From Peromyscus leucopus (lineage: Eukaryota > Chordata > Mammalia > Rodentia > Cricetidae): a stretch of 64,000 bases of DNA. Of this stretch, positions 22,706 to 34,444 are shown piece after piece. Where the stretch lies: the NCBI RefSeq assembly GCF_004664715.2, contig NC_051076.1, positions 2,489,800 to 2,553,799 on the forward strand. The letters are read 5' to 3'. The notes under the pieces were generated by a model. The model ran no database searches. It saw only the letters and a program-made list of their open reading frames with translations, and was not told the DNA's origin. Position 1 is the stretch's first letter, and the number at the start of each line of letters is the position of its first letter. Both the position numbers and the translations under genes were made by a program.

Positions 22706-23103
22706 ATCTTGGGACTGTAATAGACCTATTTATTCATCTGACAAAGGGACTGTCAGGATTTCCTTGGGATTTGTATCACTTCCCATTTGCATAAGATCAT
22801 AACATGTATTCCTATTAAAGGCAAATATGAACTTATATTCCATAAGATGCTAGAACTGCTAATGTTATGGGTCTCTTTTCACACTGTTTTCACAAATTGG
22901 TATAATAATGTAGTTAATAGTACTGGAAGTATTTTAGATCTCTGTTCTTTACAGCAGAGTATTACACACAGGGCTTTCACTGTTCCAGTGGAATTTGTTT
23001 GCTTATTGGACACTCATGCACCAAATGACAATTAGATTTATCTACAACATCTCAAATCAAAACCAGCCTGGATATCCTGATCTTAAAAAATAAAAAGGGG
23101 AAG

Positions 23104-23726
23104 ACATCTGCACTTTTATGCTCCTTTCTCCCAGGTTCCCCTACTTTTAGAGAAGTAAACAACATATCACTTATCATGATATGGTGCCAGTATACAGAGA
23201 TGGAACATGCAATTTTAGGCATATTAGGGGTCAGGTGCCTATAAGGTAATTAACTTTAATATAAAGTAGGTAATCCAATTCCAAACTTGGAACTCATGAA
23301 AAGTTGTGGGTTAGATGATTTTGGCATTTGTCACCCACTATAGGGTTGGTAATTAAATGCTATCTTAGGTCTGGTTCCCAGGAGGCACAAATTTTCTAAA
23401 TAACAAAGAATCTTTGGCAATGAGGTGGATGGCTTCTTTCTAACCTACTTATTGGCTTTTGGATTCATGTCATCTACAACTGGATATGCAGCACTTCATA
23501 ATGACCACATCCTAACATAGTATTCCAACTTCACATGGTGTCTTCAGGTTGGTACTTCAGGTAGTTTAATCTTTATTGGAATAGTAATAACTGGATTACC
23601 CCAGAAATGGCAGCCAATGGATTCTATGCCCCTAATCCCATGATGACATCTCCTTGGACATGAAGTGAGTTTATTAATCTGAAGAAATATTCAGAATCCC
23701 ATAATCCTAAGGCACATACTCCTGAG
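23104..23726. other. ERV-like sequence without recognisable frames
   Basis: The first 60 bases repeat, with divergence, the post-PBS leader seen at 20700-20760 (shared TTCTCCCAG and TTTTAGAG blocks). The rest has stops in all frames and may be internal sequence of a second provirus or unrelated. Confidence 0.3.
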
Positions 23727-23986
23727 TGTCTGGAGAGTGGGTGTTTCTGACGCATTGTGCTGGAAGTTTTTCTGGATGAATGTTTCCCAGCTGCGGTCCT
23801 GTGGCTGCTGTTCTCTCACATCGTGCTTCTTCTGGTGGTGGCTCACAGCTTCAGCCTCACATCCACCATTCTCAGGTTGAATGTGTTGCCTAACCTTATT
23901 CTGCCTTGTCATTGGCCTAACAGCTTTATTTATCAACAAATGAGAGCAACTTATGTTCACAGCCTGCAGAAAGACATCCCACAACA
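23727..23986 (-). repeat. 3' LTR of the minus-strand ERV
   Basis: The minus-strand reading begins TGTTGTGGGATGTC directly after the polypurine tract AAAGAAAAGGGGAAG (24001-23987). It contains GATAAATAAAGCTG and a GGCCAATGACAAGG box, and ends near CTCCAGACA. It is about 260 bases, shorter than its relative at 10051-10424. Confidence 0.65.
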
Positions 23987-24361
23987 CTTCCCCTTTTCTT
24001 TCCAATCAAAAAGGAAGGCTTTAACTTTAATATAGTAAAATTGTATATAATAGAACAGTTATCAAGCAAGAATTATAATTACAATATCTACTCTATTTGT
24101 ATTTGATAAAATTAGAGAAAATATTCATCATCTATCCTATATTTGTGAGTCTAAAGTTTTATATCGAATATACCTTTTATTGAAACCTAGGAAAACTATA
24201 ACTATCTAGTCTTCAACTCCATCAAGACCCCAGAAAGATATAATATTACCTAAGTAAATAGCAAGTGCATTGTAAGCAACTTCCAAAATTCTAGAAATGA
24301 TAGAGACATCTGGCTACCTGGACCATCACTCAAATTTCCTTTGTTACATTGGGACATTGCT

Positions 24362-25916
24362 GGGGATGGCATATAAGATGCCCGACGTGCTGCCAGCAGA
24401 GGTTGGAGAAAAGGGGACCCGAGATTGTGGACCATTAACCCTCCGTGTGTTCCCCTTCAGATCTTCTGCATAGCATGCCTCTAGAGGGCCAAGGCAGAAA
24501 TGCCTACGTGTCCCAAGGTCATGCTTTATGGCATGCACATACCATATTCTCCTCCATATAAATATTTCTTGTAATACTAGTCTTTTTCTTCTATCTGATC
24601 TTTGTGTTCTGTGTTCCTAGATAAATGGTGATTTCTGTGATACAGGAAAGGAGTGAAGTAAATTTCATAGAAAATTATACACAGATGATCACACAGGCTG
24701 GGGTTAAGGCAGTTATGCAGTTCATGGGAAAGAACCTGCAGCCTGGGGAAGCTTTTCAGGCTTGGATAAACTATACCGAATGTGTGGTCAACTATAGCAC
24801 TTGGTATGTGTATTAACACACTGGACTCAAATTGGCCATGATGAATAATTCAGTTTCTGAGTATATTCCAAGGGCATTGTGTAAAACTTGAGATCCTAAG
24901 GGGTATTGGCTGAGGACTGTGGATGGAGTAACATATAGATGGGATGACAAACTGAAAGTGTGGGAACCTAGAATAGGAGGAAAATAGGGGCCTCCATCAA
25001 GAAAGGGAGATGGCAACTTTAATACAGATATTTTTGATTCCTCCTGAAGGAGTGTGGAGACAATGTGGCAAATGATGGAGTGATTGCTACAAGTTTTATT
25101 GGGTTCCTGGATTAATAAGAGTTGCCAATAAAGGTGAGCTTCCTTTCTTGGAAGCTCTGAAAATTGGATCAGGTCTTCCTTGGAATTGTTGGGATATAGA
25201 AGGACAAAAGTTGCTGACTTGTAGAGACAGATTTCTTTTCTGAGGTCCTTGTGGCCCACCAGTCATGGGGCTTGGTGTTTGCAGAGGGCTGAGGAGGAAC
25301 TTAGGCGGCTGCAGGGGTCTTGAGGTCAGAGCAGGCTGTGTGAGAAGGAAACAACTGGTACATTGACCATTGTTCTTATTTTTACCTTTTTTGCAAAATT
25401 GCATGTTGCTAGCCTCTGGGTCAAGTGCTCAGAAGATTGTATACTCTATTAATAAAAATAGAGTATGCTTGATTTGATGTTAAGTCTGGGATAGTTCCTG
25501 TGTTTAGTAAAAGATGATGAAGGATATATTGGTGATTTTCTAAGAATAACCTTTGGAATCATGAGAATATTCTGTATTGGGTGATTTCCCCCTTTTTTTT
25601 GTTCTCCCTTACTTATGATAATAAAAGACTGAGGTTACCAGGGCAAAAGCAGAAGCTAAGAGAAGCTAGGGAAACTAAAGAAATTGTAGCAGAGAAGCTA
25701 CTTAGCCACTGCAGAAGCCGGAAGTGACCTGACAAGCTTTCATAAGCACTGTCTCCGAGTTCTTGCTGCACCTTCCAGGTATCCCATCCGTCATATTTCG
25801 GAAACTGTTGAGGCTGGTCCCCAGCAGGACATTCATCTGTATAGGTCTAGAGCCTCTGACATAGTTTTCAGTGAGTGAAGCAGAAAATTTGGAGGATTGT
25901 TTTACCTATTTTGGCA
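24362..25916 (+). other. Unidentified 1.55-kb segment inside the ERV
   Basis: Homology to the related proviruses stops at about 24360 and resumes at about 25918; the other two copies have only a few dozen bases at this point. The segment has a CATATAAATATTT box at about 24556. A 63-codon plus-strand open part (24625-24816) is followed in the next few hundred bases by further open pieces, one with a YWLRTVDGVTYRWDD stretch near 24903-24960. It may be a retroelement inserted in the ERV or a piece of the ancestral provirus lost elsewhere. I do not recognise the protein. Confidence 0.4.
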
Positions 25917-26800
25917 GTTCATTAGTCACTTTTTTCTGTGTCTTGCAGAATGTCTAGCAGTTTCTTCTGTGAAGCAGGAAACTGAAGGACCATCTTGCCC
26001 TGTTTTGGCTATGTTCAGTGGTCACTTTCCTATGGGTCATGCACATCCAGTTTATATAACATACTGTCAAGCAGTCCAGGCAAGAGCAGTTTCTTGCCCA
26101 AATGGCTAGTCTTTTCCACATTGTAAGCAAACTCCATAACGATTTTCTTCAATGCCCATCATCCTCTTTGAAGTAATTGGTGCTGCCAAGAACAGATATA
26201 TCTCACTGTCCAGAAAAGTCTAAGTTATTAAAACATTTAAAATGCCATATTCGGTATGTCTTTGATATGTTTGAAGATCACCTACCTAATTGAAATATAT
26301 CTCTGGATATCTAGAAAATCTAATTAACGTGACTACAAATTTGACTATTATAGATGACTATTAATTTTCATTTTTAAACTATACATTATATTTTTAAATG
26401 AACTGCATGAACATAATACCTTAAACAAGAATAGAAATATATATACAGTATAACAAGATTAGCTTTAACTTTGTATCAATAAACTGAAATCCATACCAAT
26501 ATAAAATATTTTGAGATTAACTGTTCAGTTTTTTGGATTAAAGTAGAGTCAATAATCTACTCTTTTATCCTATTATTTCTATATCACTCCATGGGCAGTC
26601 ATTCCTTTAATCTGGTTACTACAATTTTCAGAAAAGCAGAATAATTTGCAACCAAACAATATAAGGGAGATAGTAGTATATAGGGTCTTAGCATCTTTAT
26701 TTCTGATAGGGACCCTGACACAGATGAGCAGGAACAGAGAGAAGGTACTCCTTCCTAGAACAGCCCATGCATGGTTGGCAACCAACTAAATTGCTTGATT

Positions 26801-27388
26801 TATAAATTATAATGAAATTTCAAATTTTCCAACCTCATTGTTTTTCACTATTACCACTTGAATTCAATCTTGCAATGTTTTTCTCTTATAAAAATGACTC
26901 CAAGTACAATACAGATGTGACATACACACATATCGTTTATTAAGTTAAGATGATATTTTCTGCACTGTGCAGTTTTAGTTTTAAAACAAATAGCATGCTT
27001 CCTGTTTCCATAAACCAGGGAGAAGGGTGAAAATGAATTGTAACTACCTCTGCACAACCACATATGGGACAGGCTCTCCAGCTGAAACTAGCTCTTGATT
27101 TTCAGGCCCTTGGTAGAAATGAAGAACATGGGCAACCATACTGTCTGTGGTTTGAAACATAACCAGTAATGAGATGATGCCCCCCTTTTTTCTACAAAGT
27201 GTGTCACCAGTAGCTTTTAACCAAACATACCAAGCCAAGGTTGAGAGAGTGGCTTGGGACTTTGAATCTCAGATTTTACATGTTTTCAAATTTCTTCTTT
27301 CTATGGATTTTAATATGAAATTAGATATCAATAGCCACAATTTCATGTGTTACCATTTACTTATAGTAATATTTTATTTGTACTAAAA
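26801..27388. other. Intergenic sequence, no gene recognised
   Basis: No gene or named repeat. The left part could still belong to the ERV that ends nearby. Confidence 0.3.
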
Positions 27389-27836
27389 TGTGATTTTATT
27401 TGTATGTTAATAAGTTGCCTGGGGGTCAGAGCTAATAGCAAGCCATTTAGCAGAAGTCTGGCAGTGTAGCACACACCCTTATTCACAATGACAGGCAGAT
27501 CTCTGTGTGTTCAAGGATACAGGCAGCATGGAGACAAATGCCTTTAATCTCAATACCAACCATAGAGACCTGGAGGTCTGTATAGAAAGGCAGTGATGAC
27601 GAGGAGGTCATGTGGTTGGGTTTACAACCAATGAGAAGGCAGAACAGAAAGTCAATAAAAAGACAGACACACAGGAAGTAGGTCTCTTTCTGAGGGAAAG
27701 GACAGCAATGGCAGCAAGGGGTAAGAAGGCAGTCTTGGTCTTAGCTCTTGGCTGCTGCTCTAAACACTTGGGCTTTTAACTCTGCGTTTGGCTCTGTGTT
27801 TCTTATTTAATAAAACCATTCAGAATTACATCTACA
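27389..27836 (+). mobile_element. LTR, same family as 7765-8195, plus orientation
   Basis: It starts TGTGATTTTATTTGTATG and ends ATTACATCTACA, with AATAAAACCATT just before the end as a polyadenylation signal. The middle has a short B1-like block (ATGCCTTTAATCTCA). No internal viral sequence adjoins it, so it is probably a solo LTR, though I found no clear duplication at its edges. Confidence 0.6.
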
Positions 27837-28969
27837 TTTACTCATGTATAATATACCATTTACAAAACAGGAATATCTATTTATCTTTTTTTCAGAGCTA
27901 GATTTGGCCATGTGATTTGTGAAAGCAAAAGAAATGTAGCTGAAGGGAACACGAGTCCATCCCATCCAGGGGACACATGTCCGTCCCATCCAGGCAGAAG
28001 CTCAAGAGCCAGCCTATTGTACTTTTGCTATGCTGTCTCGACTCTGTGGCAGTGACCAGCTTAGATCCCAGCTGCTTTCTCACACTGGGTCCCTGGATGA
28101 TGATAAAGTGACAGGAAGCGGAGTCCTCAAGCAACATAGGCAGGAACTAACTGTATCAGGAGCAAGAAATAAGCCCTTGTCTCTGTAGGCCACTGCAATT
28201 TGGTGTCATTTGTCTCCAAAGCATAATCAAATCAACCTGTTTTGATTGATGAAGGGTATGTGTATCTACTGGATACCTACATTATGTTGGAAATATTTTT
28301 ACAAGAAAGGAATATTGAAGGAAAGATAGTGTGGGTGTAATAAGAAAAAATTGGTGGAAAACAGTCTTTAAATTGTCAGTAGCACTAGATGAAAATAACC
28401 CACTTGTTCTTTTATGTTTAAAAATATGCTGCTACAAAAATGATCAAATATTTTGTTTTAAGTGATTCAGGTTAGGGAAGGGGGTGGAAGAGTTGGGATC
28501 ACAACATAATAAATACAAAGACGTTGAAAGTTCTCTCTACGGTTATCATAAAGCATCAAAAAGTAAATGAGCGGAAATGCCTCTAATCTCAGAACAGCAC
28601 AGCTGGTGAGTGGGAATTTGTGACTCTTCATTCAGTTAACCTTCATTTTTCCACCTATGATCACTTCTCAAAGAAGTGAACCATCATGTCCCTGATATCA
28701 CTCAAGGGTCTCCGAAATTCCCATGAGGCAGGTAAGGTGAAATGTAGAACATTGTCTGTGACTTGAGGAACATTCTCTAAGGTACTTAGCACTTTACTAC
28801 ACTCATGTACATGTTGTGGTTAGAAAGGAGTACCCTTCTCTGTCCAAAAAGTATTCTCCACAGAGGAATGTGTGGTGTGGGTTAAAAAGTCTGTTGAAAG
28901 GATACTGTGATGTTATATCAAAGAAATTCAGGACAGATTACTTCATATGTATCATGAAAGTTGTTTTTG

Positions 28970-29000
<31 letters not shown>

Positions 29001-29247
29001 ACAGAAATGTTTCAAACAGTAGTTTCCAGGGGGCTTGTTCTTCTGGCTTCAATTTCTCCCACATAGGAGAAGTCGGAAGTATCTGTGGCCACCAGCAGGT
29101 TTAGCACATTGCTCCTTCAAAAATAATTTAATTATTCTTTGACAGTTTCATACATGCATATAATATATTTTGATCCTATTTGCCCTTCTTATCCCCCCTC
29201 TTTTCAAACATCACCAAATCCCTTTCCAACTTCATGTTGTTTTAAGC
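27837..29247. other. Mostly single-copy intergenic sequence
   Basis: No gene was recognised. It contains a short (GT)n tract at about 28974-29000. A duplicated 'gtccatcccatccagg' phrase at about 27955-27995 is a minor local tandem repeat. Confidence 0.4.
28974..29000. repeat. (GT)n microsatellite
   Basis: About 13 GT units, uninterrupted. Confidence 0.85.
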
Positions 29248-29446
29248 CAGTGATTCTCCCCCTTCCTAATGTCGCAATGCTTGATATGCTGTGGTGGCCC
29301 AAAACCATAATTTTTTTCAGACCTGAATTTTTGCTACTGTTATAAATTATAAAGTAAATATCGGTGTTTCCAATGGTTTTGGGTGACCCCTGTGAAAATG
29401 TTGTTTGACTGCTAAAAGGGTTGTGACCCACCAGTGGGAGCCTCTG
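29248..29446 (+). mobile_element. URR1-type nonautonomous hAT DNA transposon
   Basis: It starts CAGTGATTCTCCCCC and ends with a worn inverted repeat. Inside are AACCATAATTTTTTTC and TTTGCTACTGTTATAAAT, collinear with the copy at 2771. The flanks are TTTTAAGC (29240-29247) and TCTTAAAC (29447-29454), 6 of 8 identical. Confidence 0.75.
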
Positions 29447-29489
29447 TCTTAAACAAACCCTCACTGAGTCTAATTCATATCCCTTGCAT

Positions 29490-29875
29490 GCATAGGGGTG
29501 AAGACCTATATCAGTTTTCTGTTGACCCATTGCCAAGGCAACTTATGAAAGAGTTTATTTGAACTTATAGTCTCCGAGATGATGTCGATGATGACTGGAC
29601 AGAAGAAGCAGGTAGCAGATATGGCATCTAGAGTAGAAGCAAAGGCATCTAGAGTAGAACCACAAGCACGAACCAGAAAGAGTAAACTGGGAATGGCATG
29701 TGACTTTGAAACCTCAAAGCCCATGCCTAGTGACTTACTTTCTTCAGTTAGGACACACGTCCTGAACCTACTCAAACAGTGCCACCATGGAGACCAAGTA
29801 TTCAGACATCTGAGTGTGCGGGGGTAAAGGGCACATGCTATTCCAACTATTACAGCAGATATCCACTGGAGCATG
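29490..29875 (-). repeat. Rodent L1 3'-UTR-type repeat (Lx-like, tentative)
   Basis: CCAAGGCAACTTATGAAAGA, then GAATGGCATGTGACTTTGAA, ACCTCAAAGCCCA and AGTGCCACCATGGAGACCAAGT follow the order of a common rodent repeat on its antisense strand. The open frames here (29506-29874 minus, 29579-29827 plus) are repeat-derived, not genes. Confidence 0.55.
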
Positions 29876-30146
29876 GACCGTTTTCAGGGGACACACCTCC
29901 CATCAAGAGAATTGACTTTCCCCAGCACCCATCAACTACTAAATCTTCTCAGCTAGCAGTAGGGCCTTGGGACCCTTTCTCCACTCCATTCTGCAATGTT
30001 GAGAGTGGCTTGATTTTGTTCAGGTCTCATGCAAGGCAGCTCCAACTGTCCTGAGTCTATGATTGTAATGAGTACATCTATTTTAACATAGTTACCAGAA
30101 CAGCACTAATTCAGTCAACCTATATGAATCAGAATTTTGGTGAGGA

Positions 30147-30700
30147 GTGCTTACATTTTCTGGATGCATGTGCTATCACATGAGCAGTGTAAGAGATTGG
30201 TATCAGCTCAAGATCCCGAAGATCAACTTCTCAACACAAAAGAAATTTATTTGCCCCGGGGGACAAAGGGAAGGGAATAAGAGACAAAGACAGCAGATAG
30301 AGGACAAGGGAGAGGGGAAAGAGGTATTTGTCCCGGAGTGCGACAAAGGATTGCCTCTGCATAGAGGAGACAGACATGATCCATAGGAAAATGATGATTT
30401 ATAGAGGTAAAAGGGGAACCCTGTGTTAGGATGAGGCATTTAATTTTAATTGGGCATGTTAATGAGGTGAGCCAAAGGGGACTTTTGATACTAGAAGTTC
30501 GTTGTCAGCCTCAGGAGGAGGAAACGACCAAATAACAGAATAGACCTTGGTGGCTAGCTTTAAGGAGTATAATCTAACAGTTTTTAGCAAGGTAGAGAGA
30601 ATTGGGGAGAAGGGAAAGGCCTGCCAGAACCATATTTTCCACGCTGGAGCTGGCTAGAGTCCCTTCAGGCAGGATTTTCTACAACGCTAGAGGGAAACAA
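30147..30700 (-). repeat. Rodent medium-reiterated repeat (RMER-like, tentative)
   Basis: The stretch with GATCAACTTCTCAACACAAA, a GGGACAAAGGG block, TGATGATTTATAGAGGT and GGCAGGATTTTCTACAACGC is a sequence I associate with a repeated rodent family. The name and orientation are tentative. The purine-rich part (30260-30330) produces long but meaningless open frames on both strands. Confidence 0.4.
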
Positions 30701-31434
30701 ATATTACAAAAGAATGTATTATTTAAAAAATAAATCAATATTTTAAGGTTTGTCTTTGAAAAAGTTCAAGAAGAAAACCCAAAAATTTAGTAGGATAGGC
30801 AGAGAAATGAAAAAATAAATTACGTTTTGTCATCAGTTTGGCTGGTATATACACAATTTGCCTAGGAACGGCTTGTACACAGATGACAAATTCAAACATA
30901 AGTGACCATTTGCACTATTGATCTTTCCACTGTGGCGATTGATTCTATATGTCATAGTGACTGGCTTAGGGACACCTGGATTTCTAGGTGTGTTCGTAGG
31001 AATATTTTAAAAAGCAACTGACACTGACTCTGCAGAGTGAATGATGACTTTTCCTGACCAGTGTGGGCATTTTTTTCTCCCACCTACTAAAGCCCTTCAT
31101 TCAACAAAAAGATGAAGAAGATAAATCTGCTGTCTCTTCTGGATCTGGGCCATCCACCTCTGCCCATGGAATCACAGCTCCTGCATCTCAGGCCTCCGGC
31201 CTCCCAGAGTCACACCAGTGCCTTGATAGTGTTGCTCCATTTTCTCCTAAAGTCCCATGGTTGTCATAGAATTCCCACAGCCCCTTTCCAGGAAGTACTC
31301 CTCACGTTGTGGTTAGTATTCTAAAAATTCACAATACTTTGTCAACAATCCCTTGAAGCACTTAGTTCATCCCTGAGCACAATGATCGGTTCTTTTTTCA
31401 GACTTTCATTATTAAAAAGTTGACAGTGTGGGCT
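30701..31434. other. Intergenic sequence, no gene recognised
   Basis: Short overlapping open frames at 31063-31324 show no family resemblance. Otherwise featureless. Confidence 0.4.
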
Positions 31435-31770
31435 GTAGGAACGGCACAGCTGGCAAACTGCTTGCATTGTAAGTATGAAGACATGAGCTTGATCTCCAGG
31501 TTCCAAGATAAAAAACAAAGCAAAACAAAACAAAACTGGGTGTGATGGCGCTCACTTATAACGCTGGAACTGAGGAAGAGGATCTTAGGAGCTCATCAGA
31601 TACTCAGCTTTGTGTACATGTGAGAGACTCTGTTTCTTTAAAGGAAAGTGGATGGTGCCTGATAAGTTTACACCTGAGGTGGTCCTTTGGCTCCCCCACT
31701 GGTACATATATGTGTATGAGCACCCACATGTACATGGATACACATGCATTCCACATGCCACACATACACA
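31435..31770 (+). repeat. B4-like SINE with CA-rich tail
   Basis: The first part is a worn tRNA-like head (GCTGGCAAACTGCTTGCATT). An A-rich linker with CAAAACAAAACAAAAC precedes a B1-like part (CTGGGTGTGATGGCGCTCAC). The tail runs into ACACATACACATACG-type repeats. Confidence 0.55.
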
Positions 31771-34224
31771 TACGAACAATGGTTTGTATTCTTCATCTTT
31801 CATCTTTGATATCACCCCTCCATACACCCTGTGTGTGTATGTGTGTGTGTACATATATGTATATACTTCCTAGAATATATATATTCTCTAGAATACTATT
31901 GTGTAATCCTCCTACTCATGCTTCTCTTTTTTATACTTTGTTTTTTTTTTTATAATCTGTTTCATTATGTGAATTTAGTTTTAAATACTTGTCTATTTCT
32001 TCTCTCTATGTAGGTAAAATGGTTTTAGAGTTTCCTTCTTCCTGTGAAGACTTTATCTAAGTTGTTGGTTGTAACATCATCCCCTCACCTTCAGGGTGGG
32101 CTCTCTCTTCCAGTCCCCGGCAGGCTCCTGCTGTCTGTCTGGGCTTTGCTCTGCCTTGCTGCAGCTGAGCTATGCTGTCAGTGAACATCTAGCATAAAAT
32201 CCTTGAGACTTCCTCCTCATGAGGTAATACTCAGAGAGAAATGGCATAATCTCCTTTCTGATGTTGAATCACTCAACTGCCAGAAACCAAAGATGCAAGC
32301 AGTAGATATGTGGGACCTCATTGTTCAGGGCAAATTCTGCTCACTGCATTTCTTAGAAGACTTCCTTTTTATCCACATTTGGCTTTTTTGTCTCTATCCC
32401 CTTCTAAGCTCCTTATATTTATTATAGATATATATCCTTATATCTGTTAAATTGTTTATTCTGTATTGTCACTGGTTAAACTATGAGATTATATCAAAGA
32501 TAGCTCTTCTCTCTTTATATTCACTGCTAGAATCCCAAAGTCTGAAAACCATGCCTTGCAAATGGTAGCATGCAATTTTTAAAAAATCATAGAATGAATT
32601 AAGGTAGACCATATGATATTTCTGCTACTCAACTCACTTTAGCTACAAAGCACCAGTTGCAGGTAGTTCGTGCCAAATAAAAAAGAACCTGAGTGGCTAA
32701 TAGGCACAGCCATTTTCTTGTGACAAAGAACCCATTATAGGAGGCATTGGATATCTTTTATGATTTGTTGTGTAAAAGTTGTCTTGTAACTAGTAAGCAC
32801 AAACCCAGAAATGTTAAATTATTCTGTGACTTTCCCAAGAGCCTATGATGCTCAGCAATCATAGCAGGAGGACCATAGTCTGGTATATACAAAGCACTGT
32901 TATCAGCTCTTGGAAAAAACTAAACAGCAACAACAACACAAAAGATGACTAAAATTGATGACTAAGCATTTCTGGGAGTGAGGAAGATAAAAACAAGCAA
33001 GCAGACCCAGCAGACCATTAAATAGAATTGTTCTGCACTTCTTACAATTTTAGCTAAAGGCCCAAAACTGAAGACACTGTAGCATGAACCTTTTCAAAGT
33101 AAAGAGAGTGTGTGGAGCTGCTGTATCCATTCTCCATACGCAGACTCCCTATCCTCTCTGGGAAAGGAATGCTGATTCTCAGTAAAGGGTCAGCTAAGCA
33201 GGGAGAAAGAGCACTGCTGTTTCATCTCACCCTCTCCTCCTGGGGCTGGGACACAGCAGAGCACAGATTGCTTTGATTATAAGGTACACCTCTCACTCAG
33301 AAGGTTGAACATGGTGGAATCACAAAACACAACAGAGATACCAACAAAAGTAAATCATAACTTCCAGTTTTCCCTGTAGAAAAACCAAGAGGGCTTGAGG
33401 AGCTATCATGAAAATCTCCCTGGAAGTCCAGTCAGACAGCACCCCTAACCTTATGCAGACCTATAGGAAGAAGCCTCCACCATCTGACTCACTTCCAGTT
33501 CCTAGTACCCATTTTCATTTTACAGGAAATGTAGAACACCCACTGAGCAGATGGCAGTCCCCCTATGAGACTGAAACACACTGCCTCGAAATCCACAGCT
33601 GCAGTGGCAACAGCTGTTGACCTGAGCTAGCAAGTGTCCCTTTTCCATTAGCTCAGTGTTCACCAGGCCATCTGCAGCTCGGAGCTAAGCAAATGGAGCT
33701 GTTTTTCCATGGTTGGCTCATTTCCATAGGTTGTTATGTAGAAAAGCTGATAAGCCATGATTGCTGCAAAAGGAGAGGTGGGGTGTCAGAGGTCCAGGCA
33801 AAGTTTCCAGGAAGGCCATCATTGAAAAGGCTGCTCAGTAAGTGCCCAGAGATATTGTACTAATCCTACAGCATCCTGAGGCAAAGGATGTATCTGCTGG
33901 GATTGTTGTCGAATAACCATTAGGTATAAGGGAGAACTTGGTGTATCCACATTTACTATATTTTCTGATAGAGAATGTGGTCCCCCTTTTTTTTTCACAC
34001 ACATTGGCAACCAGTGTTATGTAGTAAAGTATGTTATCAGATGACTAGACTTTAAAGATAGAAAATAGTACTCTTAATGCTTGTCTTCTAGTAGAAAGTT
34101 GAATGACAAAGACGAAAGCCCATTCTGGACATTGTGTTCTTATTGCTTATCACAGCATCCATCACATAGCAGGTGCTCTACAAATGCCCGAGGGACAAAT
34201 GTGATAAGCCATGTACATTTCTCA
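31771..34224. other. Mostly single-copy intergenic sequence
   Basis: No gene or named repeat was recognised, apart from alternating TG/CA and TA stretches around 31830-31890. Open frames here are under 75 codons and lack any supporting signal. It is the kind of sequence in which conserved noncoding elements could hide, but that cannot be judged from one genome. Confidence 0.4.
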
Positions 34225-34379
34225 GGAATTGTAGGCTACAGCCTAGATGGTGAGTCTAGAAAGGGCACACCTACAATTCCAGACCTTGTGAGACACAAGG
34301 AGAGGAACCAAATGGAAAGCCAGTCTGGTCTACACTGTGAGTTCCAGGTCAGCCAGGAGTATGTAGGATCCTGCCTCAA
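34225..34379 (+). repeat. B1 SINE, diverged
   Basis: ATGGAAAGCCAGTCTGGTCT and AGTTCCAGGTCAGCCAGGAG, then CCTGCCTC before the A-rich tail, are plus-orientation B1 blocks. The tail has become the (AAAT)n array that follows. Confidence 0.65.
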
Positions 34380-34386
34380 AAAAAAA

Positions 34387-34425
<39 letters not shown>
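34380..34425. repeat. (AAAT)n microsatellite
   Basis: About ten AAAT units grown from the B1 poly(A) tail. Confidence 0.9.
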
Positions 34426-34444
34426 CAGAAAAAAATAAAACAGA

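Larger units (their letters stand above)
20348..23103 (+). mobile_element. Decayed betaretrovirus-like (class II) provirus
   Basis: Plus-strand order: LTR, PBS-like TGGTGCCG, a leader with a gag-like or uncharacterised open part (20999-21316), a pol remnant (21330-22200), an env leader fragment (22532-22705), further env-like sequence with stops, and a purine-rich tract (23084-23103). The gag-pro part, most of reverse transcriptase and all of integrase are missing or unrecognisable. The order is right for a retrovirus, and the pol and env resemblance is to class II elements. The sequence just after 23103 resembles the leader after the PBS, so a second provirus may once have been joined here. 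Confidence 0.6.
23727..26800 (-). mobile_element. Minus-strand ERV related to the 7313-10424 provirus
   Basis: Read on the minus strand, internal sequence (from about 26800 down) leads to a polypurine tract at 24001-23987 and a 260-base 3' LTR. The parts at 25918-26590 and 24002-24360 correspond, inverted, to 9040-9705 and 9705-10030 of the other provirus. No 5' LTR was identified at the right end. Between the two homologous parts lies a 1.55-kb segment absent from the other copies. Confidence 0.6.

Noticed and set aside
25096..25404. Proline/serine-rich open frames on the minus strand (24813-25259 and 25096-25404)
   Set aside because: They lie antisense to the ERV-associated segment with plus-strand coding-like pieces, and have no domain or start context. 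I treat them as shadows.
29579..29827. Alanine/serine-rich plus-strand open frame with duplicated SRVEA units
   Set aside because: It lies in the antisense strand of an old L1-type repeat and its duplication (GCATCTAGAGTAGAA) is a local 18-base tandem repeat.
31542..31955. A 137-codon open frame rich in His, Met, Tyr and Cys
   Set aside because: It runs through a B4 SINE and its CA/TG-rich tail; simple-sequence DNA explains the composition.
34380..34425. Regularly spaced repeats considered as a possible CRISPR-like or satellite array
   Set aside because: It is a plain (AAAT)n array grown from a B1 tail; no spacers.
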